DNA of 64,000 nt. It comes from Metellina segmentata. Its lineage: Eukaryota > Arthropoda > Arachnida > Araneae > Tetragnathidae. Location: positions 92,007,377-92,071,376 of the forward strand of contig OX375878.1 of assembly GCA_947359465.1 (NCBI GenBank). Reading direction: 5' to 3'. Below, one piece after another: positions 23,749-35,400 of this stretch. Under the pieces are notes generated by a model, which saw nothing but the letters and a program-made list of their open reading frames with translations, did no database searches and was not told where the DNA came from. The first letter of the stretch is position 1. Each line of letters begins with the position of its first letter. Made by a program: the position numbers and the translations under genes.

Positions 23749-25700
23749 GCCAATAAAATATGCCCTAAGCCAGATCTTGAACTCAGAAGTCTGCATATTA
23801 AAGTACGCAAACTTAAGAAGCATCTCTTACGAGGAAAATATTAGCTATTCAAGTTAACGCTTTATATAAGCTTTTTTAATTTAATCCTAGAGATTTTGTG
23901 TAATCCTTAAATATTTATGGATGCAGAAATGCCTCGTTCGTATTAGAAGAGTAAGCACTGAGTATTTTTTTTATCGTGTTCTCTTGCACTAAATGGAAGC
24001 AGCTCAATTCACTGTTTATTTAATTGTCCGAAATTTAAGTTCCTATATAAATGGTAATGTGATCTTTCAACTGGTTTCTAGTGCAGTTTATTTATTCCCT
24101 TTATGATAGTATATTTTTTCCCGAACACGTTTCCATTAAAAAAAAGTTTGGTTCTTAATCCTTTATTTTGGATTCAGCTTAATTTCCTTAAATTAACTTC
24201 CTCCTTAATTTCGCATCGAACCCTTCAAGGAAAAATCTTGCTATTGAGCTTTACATCATTCCATGTGGCTGATTGCTGACGCGAAGCAAAACTTTCCCGA
24301 CTTATAGAAAGTTGTTGTATTTGCGCTTTTTAATTAAAGCTACTGAGGGCATGTTCCATTCTTATCTTAATCCCTTAAATTAGTATCCTGCCTAGGGGGG
24401 GGGAGGTTTCTCTGGGGGTAAAAGTCCAAGCAGATTGGTGGAAAGGGTAAAAGAATGGATTGGGGAGGGCGAAATCCTTCCTTCAACTCGCCAAACAAAC
24501 AGTTGAAGGAAACCGAGATAAGTAATTCTCTCTACAGAACAGGGGGCTGCACCCATTATACTTCTCTGGACGTATCTCTGTCACGAGATTTTTACTTTTT
24601 GCCCTTTTCCCCCTCTTATATTTTTCGCTATTGAAGTTTTTATCGCTCAGTTCTCCTTCCGTTAATTAAGGAATGCCCTAGTGCTTTTGTGGCTGCAATT
24701 GCCATCTGTCTGTTCTTAATTTAATTAGTTTTTCCATGGGCTGGGTTTTAATTAATGATATTGTTGTCTTTACCACGTTGTATTATTTCTCTGGTGTTCA
24801 GAAAATGCTTTTTCCCTCCGAGGATGTACCTTGCCATTACAAAGTTTTCTATTGAGAGAAAAAAATGGTGATTTATCTCGCTGGAGATTTGAAGCGATTT
24901 TAAACTGTTTCTCATTTTAAATTTCTTTCAACGAGTTCATTAATTTTTTTTTTCTTACTAAAAGAGCTGAGGAGTTAGGAATCGTCTTACCGTTAATGTG
25001 GAAAATGTGACTATACTGGTCTCCTTTGTTCATGTTTTGCTTTTCTGGTAATCTAAAATAGTCTTCGTGTTATCTAATTTAAAATCACCAACACGTATGA
25101 ATGATATTATGATTGCGGCATTAATGAATAATTTTGACATACAAATAATCACGTTTGAAAAATATTTAGTGTAGAAGGTGCTGTTTTATTTCTGCTTTTT
25201 GAAGCAAAGCAAGAGATTTATAGCGCAAAGAATAAAATAAGGAAATATTTTTATTGCGTATATAAGAGATATAAGGAATTGACCGAAGCTACACCGCTCT
25301 ACGACCAAACGAGATAGAATGTGGACTGAAGGGGGACCATATGAATCCTGATGGACGTAAGCTATTCTTCAGACGGTCATCGGGGTGGTTTTTTTTTGAA
25401 GGAGCAGAGATAATTTTTTGGTGGTGAAAGAGGGACGAAATGAACGGAGAACGTAATGAAGCGCTTTTTTACACCAACAGTTTCCAAGGCAATCCGCGTC
25501 AATCTGAATCCAGTAAAAACCGACTGCTGAAGATTCGGGAGAGCCGTTTCCACAGGGAATAGCCTGTTCGACACCTTTCACTCTGTTTAAATCCTGAGCG
25601 TTTCCCTTCAGGGCACCAAATCACTGAATCGTCAAGACATAATTTTCAGAATAACGGTTATTAACGTTGTTGAGATTTTCAATTTGCTTTTCTTTATACA
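23749..25700. other. No gene seen; less AT-rich part at 24.2-24.9 kb
   Basis: No repeats or domains were recognised. 24180-24900 contains G-rich runs (about 24396) and several TTAATTA motifs. The frames at 25369-25581 on the minus strand overlap each other in two frames and have no recognisable domain. Confidence 0.4.
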
Positions 25701-25703
25701 AGA

Positions 25704-25803
25704 GCCGCCTTGGCTTAGTGTGGGGTTGTCCACTGCGCTAGCAATCTAGCGGCTCTGCCAAATAAGAACATTGTGCCGTAAAACTCAATGCAACCAACCA
25801 ATT
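25704..25803 (+). mobile_element. SINE, family D, internally deleted
   Basis: The head piece GCGCTAGCAATCTAGCGGCT is joined directly to the family D tail (TTGTGCCGTAAAACTCAATG, CAACCAACCAA). The B-box region and the middle present in the 36.8-kb copy are missing. Confidence 0.55.
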
Positions 25804-26189
25804 ATACACTAAATATTGAAGTACAAATTATTACAAATTATTTTAAGATATTCCACAGGAAAAGGGAAATTATACATTTTTTAAGTATTTAAATGTGTTT
25901 TTATACATGGAATTTTGTTAGGATGTTCTACGAAAGTATTCTGCTTTCGTCTCTTTGAGTCTTCTGTTTGATGCAGCTTGGTCAAAATCCTCTTTTACCA
26001 CCAAACCCTTGCCCTTCGATCAGTTTCACGAACGCTTGTCATACAGTTACATTTTGTTGTTTTCGAAGTAACCTATTACTAACGAGCGACAGAATAAAGA
26101 AAAGTGTTTTTGATTCAGATTTACCTGGATTCTGTTGGTGTGATAGGTACAAATACGCCACACAGTACAATTTGAATAAATTCAGATTG

Positions 26190-26478
26190 ACACTGGGGGT
26201 GGGGTGTCAATTCGGATATTGACCCCGTCACTTGACCGTGGTTCAAAATGGTAATTTGGTAATTTTTAATTAGCGTCGTACTAGAGCAACACAACGGGCT
26301 ATTGACGACGGTCCGGGAGCAATCCCTTAAGGGAAAGACACGCTCAGGTGTTGCCTCGTCATCTGACCGTGGTTCAAAATGTCGAGGTGTTCTCCTCGGA
26401 TATTTCCCTTCAGGATTGATCCCGGACCTTCTTTTCAATAGCCCGTTGTTTTGCTCCAGTTCGACGTGAATTCAACTA
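26190..26478 (+). mobile_element. SINE family B body and tail with nested insertion
   Basis: GGGGTGTCAATTCGG through GACCGTGGTTCAAAATG is the shared body. After the insertion it resumes as TCGAGGTGTTCTCCTCGGAT and continues to the tail (GATCCCGGACC, GAATTCAACTA). The minus-strand frame at 26121-26438 is SINE sequence. Confidence 0.8.
26251..26363 (-). mobile_element. SINE A tail inserted in SINE B, with a 5'-inverted piece
   Basis: The minus strand carries the A tail (CTTTCCCTTAAGGGATTG ... ending in ATTACC units). The adjoining 25 bases, CGCTCAGGTGTTGCCTCGTC among them, come from the same SINE but in opposite orientation. The whole is bracketed by TGACCGTGGTTCAAAATG at 26233-26250 and 26364-26381. 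This is the pattern of twin-primed reverse transcription. Because the duplicated sequence also occurs in SINE A, recombination between copies is an alternative. Confidence 0.7.
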
Positions 26479-28076
26479 CTATCTATCTATGGATGGACAT
26501 TGGTTTGCCTAGATTCGTTGGTGTATAGGAGTCCAATTTGATTTTTTCAATGTCTTGTCCAAAAGGCTTAGAAATATTGGTTTTGCATTTAAATGTATTC
26601 AAATAAATGTTTTAATAAGTATACACCTCTTTTAGAAGCGTTGTCTTTAGTATATGAAAAAGAACCAAAACTGTTGCAATAGGCGCACCAAGCAGAAAAT
26701 ACTGAGGGTGATTCCTGGTTCTTTCTTGTCTAGCTGGGGTTATTTGCAAATCCGTTTTATCAAAAATAGATTAACATGGTCTGTCGTAACATACCAGTGT
26801 AGTTGACAAGGTGGTTATGTACCTTTTAATGGTTATAACATGACTTGCGTTCATAATTCAATAGACTATTTTGTCACTGAGCGTAGGAGCTCACCCACAT
26901 CTGTGTTACGCTCCAGTTCATGAATTCATTGATTGACTGCCCTTTCAGTCAACAAAGGTTTATCAGTTTTCCATTTGAGTCTGTTGGTGAATGAAAGATA
27001 GATATTACTGACACAACCGCATGCTCCTGTATCCCAGTATTGAGAACACAGCTGAACATACCTGGATGCAACGAAACGTTGATAAAAATGTAGTTAATTG
27101 TTGTTAAAGCCCCAGATTGTTGCCTGCCTTTGAAGCGTAGAAAAGAAAGCATATAATAGATTTTCAACCTTTCATGAAATAGCGTCCTGGTAAATTCGAT
27201 TTTTAAAAGACGAGAACCCGGTCTCAACTAATTTACTCATAATTACCATACCAATTAAACTCCTTACATGAAATTACAATTATACCACGATTAATTAATA
27301 CTTATAAAGATTATTAGTACACGTAGTGTACAGTGTGCTATGCTGACAAATATGAAATTGCATCTAAATGAAACAAAATCTGTTTCTAATTCATAATAAA
27401 ATTTACTTCTGTAGACCAATTAAAAAAATCACGGCATTCGACTTTCGAAAACGGCTTTTACTCATTGCCACGCTTGATCGTCATTGGATAATTATTGGTT
27501 TAATCGATAAATGTTCTTAATAGTTCCTTGCTGATTGGTCAGTGCAATTTGCACGGCAACTAAAACGCGACTTTTTGCTACGAATTTTCAACCTTTGCGA
27601 CTAAGGGTATCTTATAACACAAAATCGTCTCGAGATGGTATTTTCAACGTGTTTGTGCCTTCCAAACGTTTGGTGAGTTTTTTTATATTTACTCAGGTTT
27701 TAAGAAAATTTGTACCCCCTCTTTTTTATTTAACAACGGATAAAAAATATTTCTGGTTTTTTCTTAATTAAAATTTTTAATTTCTTGGTAGTGGCGCCAA
27801 GTTGTAGCAACCATGAAAAAGAAAACATCGGAATCTGCGTAATTGCTTGATTTTATGAAAACCTTATCAATAATTTTAAAATGTAAATTTCTGGGCATGA
27901 TTTTCAACGTTCTGTTTCATCCTTAATTAGCACATTGTGTTTTAGTCGATTCATTTTGTATCTGACAATGTTTAAGAGGAGACTTTGCTATTTTTAACAA
28001 TTTGTGCCACTTATGCTTCTATTCCGTAAGTGCTTTGTCCGTAGCAGCCCTGTTATTTAGGCGTTTTGTTTCCAAG
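26479..28076. other. No gene seen; contains dispersed repeat R3
   Basis: About 27560-27990 resembles 38270-38705 (shared TTTTCAACCTT, ACACAAAATCGTCTC/AAACAAAATTGTCTC, and ATTTCTTGG/AATTTCTGGGC blocks). The match is diverged and its ends are unclear. Otherwise unassigned. Confidence 0.45.
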
Positions 28077-28211
28077 TACACTACTGTTAGTGAAAATTGC
28101 AACACTATAAAAAAAAATTCATCAGAAATAAATGCAATTTATTTCACGTATTACTTATAGTAGTTTAAATAAACGATCAAATTCACTTAGATATAAAAAT
28201 AATGCCGAAAA

Positions 28212-29653
28212 TCAATATCTTGTGTAGCCGCCACGCGCAGCGATGAGAGTCTGTACACGTCGTAGCATTGAGTTATACAGATTCTGAATGTCATGCTGAG
28301 GAATGACATTCCAGATGGCCTCTATTTGATGCCATAGTTCTGCCGTACTCCGCCTGACAAGCGAGTCGGCAGAACTATGTAATCCCTATGTAACTATGAA
28401 CTATGTAACTATGAACGACCGATGTAATCCCAGATTTGCTCAATGGGCGACATATCCGTGCAGGTCATGAAAGAAGCGGAATCTCTCGTGCACTGAAGAA
28501 GGCTTGTACATTCCGAGCAACATGTGGACGGGCATACTTGCTGCAAGGGAATGCGTTGCAGTATTTGTATTACCTCGTGCTCCACAACTTCCCTGATGTA
28601 ATGCCCGCTGTTCAGGGTCCCTACACTTTGGAGTAGGTGGGATTGCCCATTATTTCCAACCACAGACCATACGCCAGGCGTTCGTCCAGTATGGCGCTGA
28701 ATAAGACTCCAGGAGAAGGCGTTCGTCTCTGTAATGTCTGAAGAGTACGCGTCCATCGTAATTGTCCGAATTGTAGCGGGACTCATCTGAAAAGACGACT
28801 TGTTGCGCCATTGGCTGTGTTGGTGAGCCCATTGTAGCCGGAGGCGTCGATGGTTTAGCGTCAACGGAATCCTTGCACGTAGCCCATGGCGCAGCAGACG
28901 TCGACGAACGGTGGAGGCAGACAATGGCACACCGTTAGTCCCGGTGCACACATCCGGTTTTTCAATGTGCGGCGCCGCTGCCGCAACGCAAGTGCGGTCT
29001 GAGTTACATTAGAGCACACATGCCTCCAGCGCCGCTTGGGTGACGCACGTCCCACTTGAGTGCAATTTGTACCGCAGTTCTCCACGGCGCCGCACACGAG
29101 TCTCCGTTCTAAAGTACCTTGTTTTCATAAACAAATGGAATATAAATAACAATTAATAAATGGTTGTATCCAGTAACGTTTATTTTGTTTCAAAATATAC
29201 TTTTTTTACACCAAGTAAGCGAAATAAACACGTTTTCTTCGATAGAATATTTATTGCAAAAGGCGCGAAATGAGTTAGTGCGTCATTTCACGGTTATATG
29301 TGCATAGTTGGGCTTCGGTGCCGCCGCACGTTGAAAAACCGGATGTGTGCACCGGACCTACGACGTGCTTTAATGTTGTGCCAACGCACGAAAGGACGCT
29401 GTACGGTCCATCACCGCCATGCGGATGAGGTGTCTCTCGCCTGCGTCATATTGTCTAGCCCACAGCCGGGGTTTCGACTTGTCCGGTTCTCCATGGTCCA
29501 TCTCTTCCATACGCGTATCACTGTTGTGGTATTAGGCTCCATGGGAGTGTCGATTTCACGATACGAAAGTCCACCCTCATGGAGACGGACCTTGCGGTCC
29601 CGTTCGAACTCCGTTAGTTGCTCGCATGGCACTCTGCGTTTTTGGCGAAGCAA
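28212..29653 (-). pseudogene. Tc1-like transposase, full length but frameshifted and split
   Basis: It starts at the Met of MLRQKRRVPCEQLTEFERDR (29653), with helix-turn-helix segment LSYREIDTPMEPNTTTVIRV. It is interrupted at about 29358-28941 by the MITE and resumes at GVPLSASTVRRRLLRHGLRA. The catalytic blocks are VVFSDESRYN (first Asp present), a region where the usual QQDNARPH reads CSKYARPH in a shifted frame (second Asp lost), and DMSPIEQIWDYIG (Glu present). The C terminus RRVQTLIAARGGYTRY ends at TGA, 28214-28212. An inactive DD34E-type enzyme. Frames at 28409-28951 and 29411-29653 are its parts. Confidence 0.92.
28941..29358 (+). mobile_element. MITE family M1, copy 2, inside the Tc1 transposase
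   Basis: The termini CCGGTGCACACATCCGG and CCGGATGTGTGCACCGG are exact inverted repeats, followed inward by GC-rich sequence (GCGGCGCCGCTGCCGCAACG) and an AT-rich centre. It lies inside the transposase reading frame, so it is younger than Tc-A. Left flank TTA and right flank TAC do not form a perfect duplication; a decayed 3-bp TWA duplication is possible. Confidence 0.88.
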
Positions 29654-29896
29654 TATTGACTTCTAATAAATCTTTTACAGCAGTCAAACGACAATACACA
29701 CATTTCAACGCATCTTTGCAGTGTTTTTTGTACTCTGCTCACTTGGAAGTTTAGAGGTGTTTTTCGGCCCACACATGCGTGATCGCTTTGTAATTCTAAT
29801 CATTTGCCTATCCTAACCTGTTCTGCATTTCCTGCAAGTTTCGTTTGATTTGCAGAATTACTTCATGGTATTGCAATTTTCACAAACAGTACTGTA

Positions 29897-31278
29897 TTTC
29901 GACAAATTCACGAATATTATCGTCAGAATATTTCCTGAACTAAACAACTGTTATCCTCATTCCTAAGGATATATATTTGATTATTAAAATAAAACGAATA
30001 GTCTGTTCAATTGTTTTTGTTTCTCATTTTACACCCACATTGAGATTAAGTCTCATCGAAATCGCCTTCGAAGCGTGGAATTTGATACAAAACCGTTAAT
30101 CTCTTATGAATATTTAGAAAAGAATCCGTTACCGCTGAATTCGAATATGTATCGGGTTTCGTTGATTTAAAAAAGAAATAATTTCAAAGCTTAGTTCGTT
30201 TGTTGCAGTTAGGTAATTAGAAGGTTCTTCCTTATATAAGCAATTGAAGCAAACAAAAAATTTCCATCGAACAAACGCAACACAAGCTCTGTGAATATTT
30301 ATAAATCGGTATCTTAAGCTTTGCTTTTAATTAACGTTCATTAAATAGCGGTTTCTGTTCTTCATCGATGTAGTATTTGTTTTTATATTTGCCTACTGTT
30401 TTTTTCTTTCGGAAATTTTTTTTGCGCACATTTCAAGTATATACTTTCAGTATCTCAGTTTCTAATTCAAATCTTTTTAATGAGATAAGGAGTAAAATTC
30501 AACTCGTAATGGGTTTTCTATTCAATTACAGAAGTGGTATTTTATGTTGTTTTCGTTACACTTTACGGATTACTGCAAGAAAATAATTGAGTTGGATCGC
30601 TTGTGTCCATAACAATCGATATGGATTTACTTTTTATTTGAGTAAACTATAAAAAGCTTAATACAGTTGTCTCAAAATGTTTTCCCCCATACTTAATTGT
30701 ATATAAGAGCCAAATCATAAGTTATTTTAATTTATTAAAGCTATTTATATTATTTAATACTTGACTGCTGATTTCGAATACTTTAGCATTTATATAACTG
30801 AAATATTTCTTTATTCTATTATCAATGAAAAGTTATGAGCTTGAAATGTCAAAAATAAGTTATTTGCATCTTTTTCTGTCTTCAAAGCATGTAAGTGGTG
30901 ACAGAATAGAAATAATTTTTTTCTAACGCGATTTAATTTCAAAATATTAATCACCCGATCCCTTACAACGTTTCAACCGCCTCTAGATTCATCAGAATGT
31001 CAATCATGAATCGAGATAGATCGTATATTTCATTGTTCAAAACCCCCCACAGACGTCCAAAATCTAAATATAACCTACCTTTCTCAACTTTTGCGAATTC
31101 GTTTTCAGAATTTGGAAATAAGTTAACTTAAAGAGTTTTCGCTTTCCACTGCCGAGCAAGAAATTTCAAACCAGTTTAACTGCATTAAATCTAGAATCAC
31201 AAACGCACTTGAACCAAAGATGAAAACCGATAACGACTTTAAAAAAAATAAGTCTCAAAGCGCACAGCAATCTTAAAA
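29897..31278. other. No gene seen
   Basis: AT-rich single-copy sequence. The frame at 30377-30586 is phenylalanine-rich with no recognisable domain. Confidence 0.5.
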
Positions 31279-31416
31279 TACACTGCTGGCTACTCAAATT
31301 GCAACACCAAGAAAGACAAGAGATATCACAACAAAATTTATTTTGTAGATAACATGTTGACCAAGTGTCAAATGATTAAATTTATAGACTTCTGTGAAGT
31401 GTGGTTCCTGCCAAAA

Positions 31417-32150
31417 TCAGTAGCCAGAGGAGCCGCCATTGTTGGAGATCACCGCTGCCACACGCCTCGGCATTGATTCAAAGAGACTTTGGATGTGTTC
31501 TTGGGGTACAGCAGACCAAGCAGCTTCCACACGTTACCAAAGTGGATCTGGTGTGGCAGCTGGGGATGTAATCTGGGTCAATCGTTGAGCAACCATGGAC
31601 CACATGTTTTCTATCAGCGAAAGATCCGGAGAGCGAGCTGGCCAGGGAAGCAATTCAATCTGGCGATTGACGACAATGATGGACCGGCAATGCTTACTAG
31701 GCCTGGGCGATGTATCGATACATCGTGGTAAACCGGTGTGAGATAGATATTGTCACACCGGTTTCGCGATTTTGATGATGACGATGTATCGTGATATATC
31801 GATTTTTCCCGATGTCGATTTTTTCAAAGCGCATGCGCGATATCGCGGTTTTTCCCGATGTCAAGCAGGCAATCCCAGAGCACAAGTATCACGGTTTTCC
31901 GGAATCACGATGCCTCCTGTTGCTCAGCGCCAACGATTTCTATGTTTTCTTAGAGGAATCAAATGCTCCTTGGACAATACGTACCACGTGTGGTAGCGCA
32001 TTTTCCTGTTGAAATATGGCTGGGGGCAAGCCCTGAAGGTAAGGAAGGACAACTGGCTCCAACACCTCGGAGATGTAGCGCTGGGTGTTTAAAGTACCAG
32101 CAATGCGTACTAGAGGAGTGCGAGAGTGATATCCAATCGCTTTGAAGTGG
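31417..32150 (-). pseudogene. Tc1-like transposase, C-terminal half, with insertion
   Basis: The first part (32150-31968) reads YHSRTPLVRIAGTLNTQRYI, VVLPYLQGL and QQENALPHVVRIVQ, in which the second catalytic Asp of QQDNARPH is Glu. After the insertion at 31695-31961 it continues as QIELLPWPARSPDLSLIENM (catalytic Glu kept), ESMPRRVAAVISNNGG and SSGY, stop at 31417-31419. No DNA-binding domain and no first catalytic Asp. Non-functional. Confidence 0.9.
31695..31961. mobile_element. CATCGATG-type repeat, copy 1, inserted in Tc-B
   Basis: It starts TACTAGGCCTGGG and carries the palindromic CGATGTATCGATACATCG followed by several CGATTTT-CCGATGTC pieces, all echoed at 43388-44350. AATGCT occurs at both edges (31689-31694 and 31962-31967), a possible part of a hAT-like 8-bp duplication. 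No clear terminal inverted repeat. Confidence 0.65.
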
Positions 32151-32287
32151 CTACACAGGCGCGCGTAATGTGCGTCTGCGCTGAAATTCTAATCATTTGC
32201 ATATCTCACCTCCGATAATGCATGTTGTAAATTTCATATTATTTGCATGCTTCCTTCAGGGTGATGCATTTACGGTGGCCAGTAGTG

Positions 32288-33164
32288 TAGCTTTAATCTC
32301 AAAAAATGTTTGAAAAGTGTTTTCGTACGTTTGGAACAAAATCCCGGCTAACTGAATAAGTTTCCTGGTTTTGTTGAATGAAGTGACAAAGAAATTACGT
32401 TAGTGTCGATTAATTGAAATAATCAGTTCTAGAAAGTGTTTTTAGCTTCTGGAAAACTAGTATTTCATTGCGTAATAATAACTATTTTTCGTTGAAATAA
32501 GCTGAACAACAATCAATATTCGTCAAAAGTTTGGGTTGAGGTCAATTGACAGATTTAAAGGTTTTTTTTTCTTGAAAAAAAAAAAAAAGATAGTTCTTTA
32601 TCGCACGTTTTTCTACAGCTTCTGTATATTGAATTATAGAAGTTGCAGGTTTAAATTTGTGCTTACCATACTCATGGTTGATTTATTTTCAAAGAAAATC
32701 TTAGACGATGTACACTTGTATACAGATGTTATTACAAGAATTCATAACGTGTTCATGGTCAACTAACACAACCTAATTATTTTTATTTGCGTAAGAAATG
32801 AAAATGCAAACGAAGAATTACTAGGGTATCAATCAAGAAGAAATGAGACTGACACCATAGTATCAAAACAAAACCAAAAAATACAGATGACTCGCCCGGA
32901 ATCCTTGCAATTTCATTTATTTGAGGACGCTTACAAGTCATTCTTGTTGTAGATAGTGCAGATCTCAGACTTAATTCTTTAACCCTGGATGGATGGAAAA
33001 CAGTTGCAAAAATAAAAATATGTGAAATACACGAAATATTTAATACAGCTTGTAAGGAAAATATTTGATCCATTCCAAAAGTTTTTGAGTGGTCCAAGAT
33101 AATGTATGAATGGTACAAAGCGTATGGAAAATGCATCTTCTGTAGGCCATCATGGCATTTGACA
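32288..33164. other. No gene seen
   Basis: AT-rich. The minus-strand frame at 32783-33136 (117 codons) has no recognisable domain and no neighbour that would support it. Confidence 0.45.
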
Positions 33165-33272
33165 GTTCAAAATTACTAGATGTTGTCTTTTGGTGTTTCC
33201 ATTCGGGATTGGTCCCGGACTGCCTTTAATGTTCCGTTTTGTTGCTCCAGTGTTACTTACATTCAACTACCC
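33165..33272 (+). mobile_element. SINE family B tail fragment
   Basis: ACAGTTCAAAATTACTAG, TCGGGATTGGTCCCGGAC and TTTTGTTGCTCCAGTG followed by ATTCAACTA are the shared SINE tail, 5'-truncated and diverged. Confidence 0.72.
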
Positions 33273-33592
33273 TACCTTTAGGCAATCGACACCGACTATG
33301 GAGGTTAGTTGCCTAGTAGACACCGATGAGATCATTTATGCGATGCCAGATATCAATCGATTCTTTAATATCGGTTGAAACTGGTTGGATACTAGTCATC
33401 ACAAAAAGGATTATCCTCTTCTCCGTGGATGAACACAGTACCATTCATGTGTGTAAACCCATAGTCCAAGATTTAGGCACGGTACTTAAATCACATCCTC
33501 TATTAGCCAGACCCTGATAAAGTCTCTTTTTCACTGAACTGAAAAAGCAACTTTAGTTTACCTGAATCCTGAACATCATGTCCAAAATCTAA
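33273..33592. other. No gene seen
   Basis: About 320 bp of unassigned sequence. The overlapping plus-strand frames at 33190-33517 partly cover SINE tail and have no recognisable domain. Confidence 0.4.
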
Positions 33593-34037
33593 GGCCCTTT
33601 GCACACATCCGATTTTTGAACGTGCGGCACCGATGCCCAACTATGCACACATAACCGTGAAATGACGCAAGTACTCATTTCGCGCCATTTGCGATAAATA
33701 TTCTATCGAAGAAAACGTGTTTATTTCGCTTACTTGGTGTAAAAAAAAAAGTATATTTTGAAACAAAATAGGCGTTTTAGGATACAAATAATTTATTAAT
33801 TATTATTTATATTCCATTTATTTATGAAAACAAGGTACTTCAGAACGGAGAAGCATGTGCGGCGAGCTGCGGCGCCGTGGGGAAATGTGATACAAATTGC
33901 ATGCAAGTTGGACGTGCGTTGCCGCAGCGACGCGGGAGGCATGTGTGCACTGCTCCATTGGATCTAATGTATCTCAGACCGCACTTGCGTTGCGACAGCG
34001 GCGTCGCACGTTGAAAAACCGGGTGTGTGCACCGGGC
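33593..34037 (-). mobile_element. MITE family M1, copy 3, full length
   Basis: This is an inverted copy of the element at 28941-29358. It has the same AT-rich centre (TTCGCTTACTTGGTGTAAAA) and the same GC-rich end regions. Ends are GCACACATCCGATTTTTGAA on the left and AAAACCGGGTGTGTGCACCG on the right. TAA precedes and TTA follows. No coding capacity. Confidence 0.88.
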
Positions 34038-34977
34038 ATTAGAGCGCACCTTCTGGAAATTGTTACCAATGTGACCCCTCTAGATTGATATTCTGGGTGC
34101 ACGCCCCCTTTGCGATATACTTCATGTCATCTTAAATACCATGTCCTAGAATATCCGCATGTTCCTACATACATCACGTCCCCAGTTTGAGCAGCAGTGT
34201 CGCGTCTGTGGAAGCTCAAGGATACCTTAGACAGTTATTCAGTCATGGTTGAGGCACGCTCGCCTCACACTTAAGCATGGAGTGTCGTTAACCATTAAGG
34301 TATGGAGAACATCGAGAATTCTGATAGGATTTCCATCCATATGCCATCCAGCGTAGTGACAGATTCAAGGCGTCTAACGAAACGATGTGAAAGAAAGGAG
34401 AGGAAGGATACATAATTATAGGTTTGTTGATTCTGTAAACGGTCTAGCGAGTACTATCTGAAAGTATTTATACACACAGGGAAATCACCCGGGCAACTAA
34501 GCTCAACTGGCCCGGAATAAGTTAATTACCATCTGATTAACAATGATTGTTAGTTTAAATTCAGTTTTAAAATGATTATTCTAGCCTTTAGGCAGAAATT
34601 GAATGATAAAAAGAAAGTCATAAGGATGGAAATGGGGGGGATATAACGATGCTGCTGTTTACACCTCCTTTTTTGTTTCGCTATTTACAGAAAGAAGTCC
34701 TGAAGAAATTAGAGTGCGCTCTTCAGATCATGTTTACTATGATTAAAATTAATTAGTTTTTAAATTATCTGTTAGAATTTTTTTTTTTTTATCAAGCGGA
34801 GACATTTTTTATTTCCGCGAATAAAATTATGAAATGGAGGTCTTGATGTATTGCTTCGCCCAAGGCCTACAACGGCCTTGGGTCTATCTGTTTAATGATT
34901 AAAGTGTCGAAAATTTATTCAACGTATTCATTTTCCATTTTGCCAAACCGATAACACATACCTTAATTAAGTTGTCA
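34038..34977. other. No gene seen
   Basis: Unassigned sequence. CAAGGCCTACAACGGCCTTG at about 34861 is a local palindrome. Confidence 0.4.
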
Positions 34978-35031
34978 GTACCCGTTGTGTAGGGCTCCAG
35001 TACGACGTTAATTAAAATACCTACCTACCAT
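34978..35031 (+). mobile_element. SINE tail fragment
   Basis: CCCGTTGTGTAGGGCTCCAG, TACGACGTTAATTAAAAT and a short CTACC repeat are the end of a SINE A/B tail. Confidence 0.65.
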
Positions 35032-35289
35032 TAATTAATATAAGCGATGACAAAAATAACATTTTAATTCATAATTGTGCAAATTTTTGAACAGCAATGA
35101 ATATATGAGGAGCACAAATGGGTGCTTGTGGTCGTTGAAGTTACATAGATTGCTTCTATTTGCGATGGAAGCTCAATATTTGCATTTCAGTTGCATTTGT
35201 TGACCTGATCGCGTATGAGTGGTTTCTTCGATTTCTGGGGATTGCTTTGACTCGTAGGGCTTGCCACGTACAAAATTTATCCGGTTACA

Positions 35290-35400
35290 GAAAAAAATTT
35301 CCGTGTGTGTTTGTATGTCCATTACTTGACTTTATTTGATTTGTATTCGACTCAACTGGGCCAAATATGACCCTTGTTCTATAACGTCCAAACAACTTTT
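35290..35400 (+). mobile_element. SINE family D 3' part
   Basis: GTATGTCCATTACTTGACTT, CTCAACTGGGCCAAATATGA and CCCTTGTTCTATAACGTCCA match the 3' half of the family D copy at 36836-37075. Diverged. Confidence 0.6.

Larger units (their letters stand above)
28079..29894 (-). mobile_element. Tc1-like element Tc-A, interrupted by MITE M1
   Basis: The inverted ends CACTACTGTTAGTGAAAATT (28079) and, read from the right, CAGTACTGTTTGTGAAAATT are flanked by TA at 28077-28078 and 29895-29896. Without the 0.42-kb MITE the element would be about 1.4 kb, normal for a Tc1 family member. It carries one decayed transposase on the minus strand. Confidence 0.92.
31281..32287 (-). mobile_element. Tc1-like element Tc-B, internally deleted
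   Basis: The inverted ends CACTGCTGGCTACTCAAATT and, from the right, CACTACTGGCCACCGTAAAT are flanked by TA at 31279-31280 and 32288-32289. Inside, the N-terminal half of the transposase is missing and an unrelated 267-bp repeat is inserted. Confidence 0.9.

Noticed and set aside
26121..26438. 105-codon minus-strand frame
   Set aside because: It translates SINE sequence, including the nested A fragment.
32783..33136. 117-codon minus-strand frame
   Set aside because: No domain, and no sign of transposon or host gene in its neighbours.
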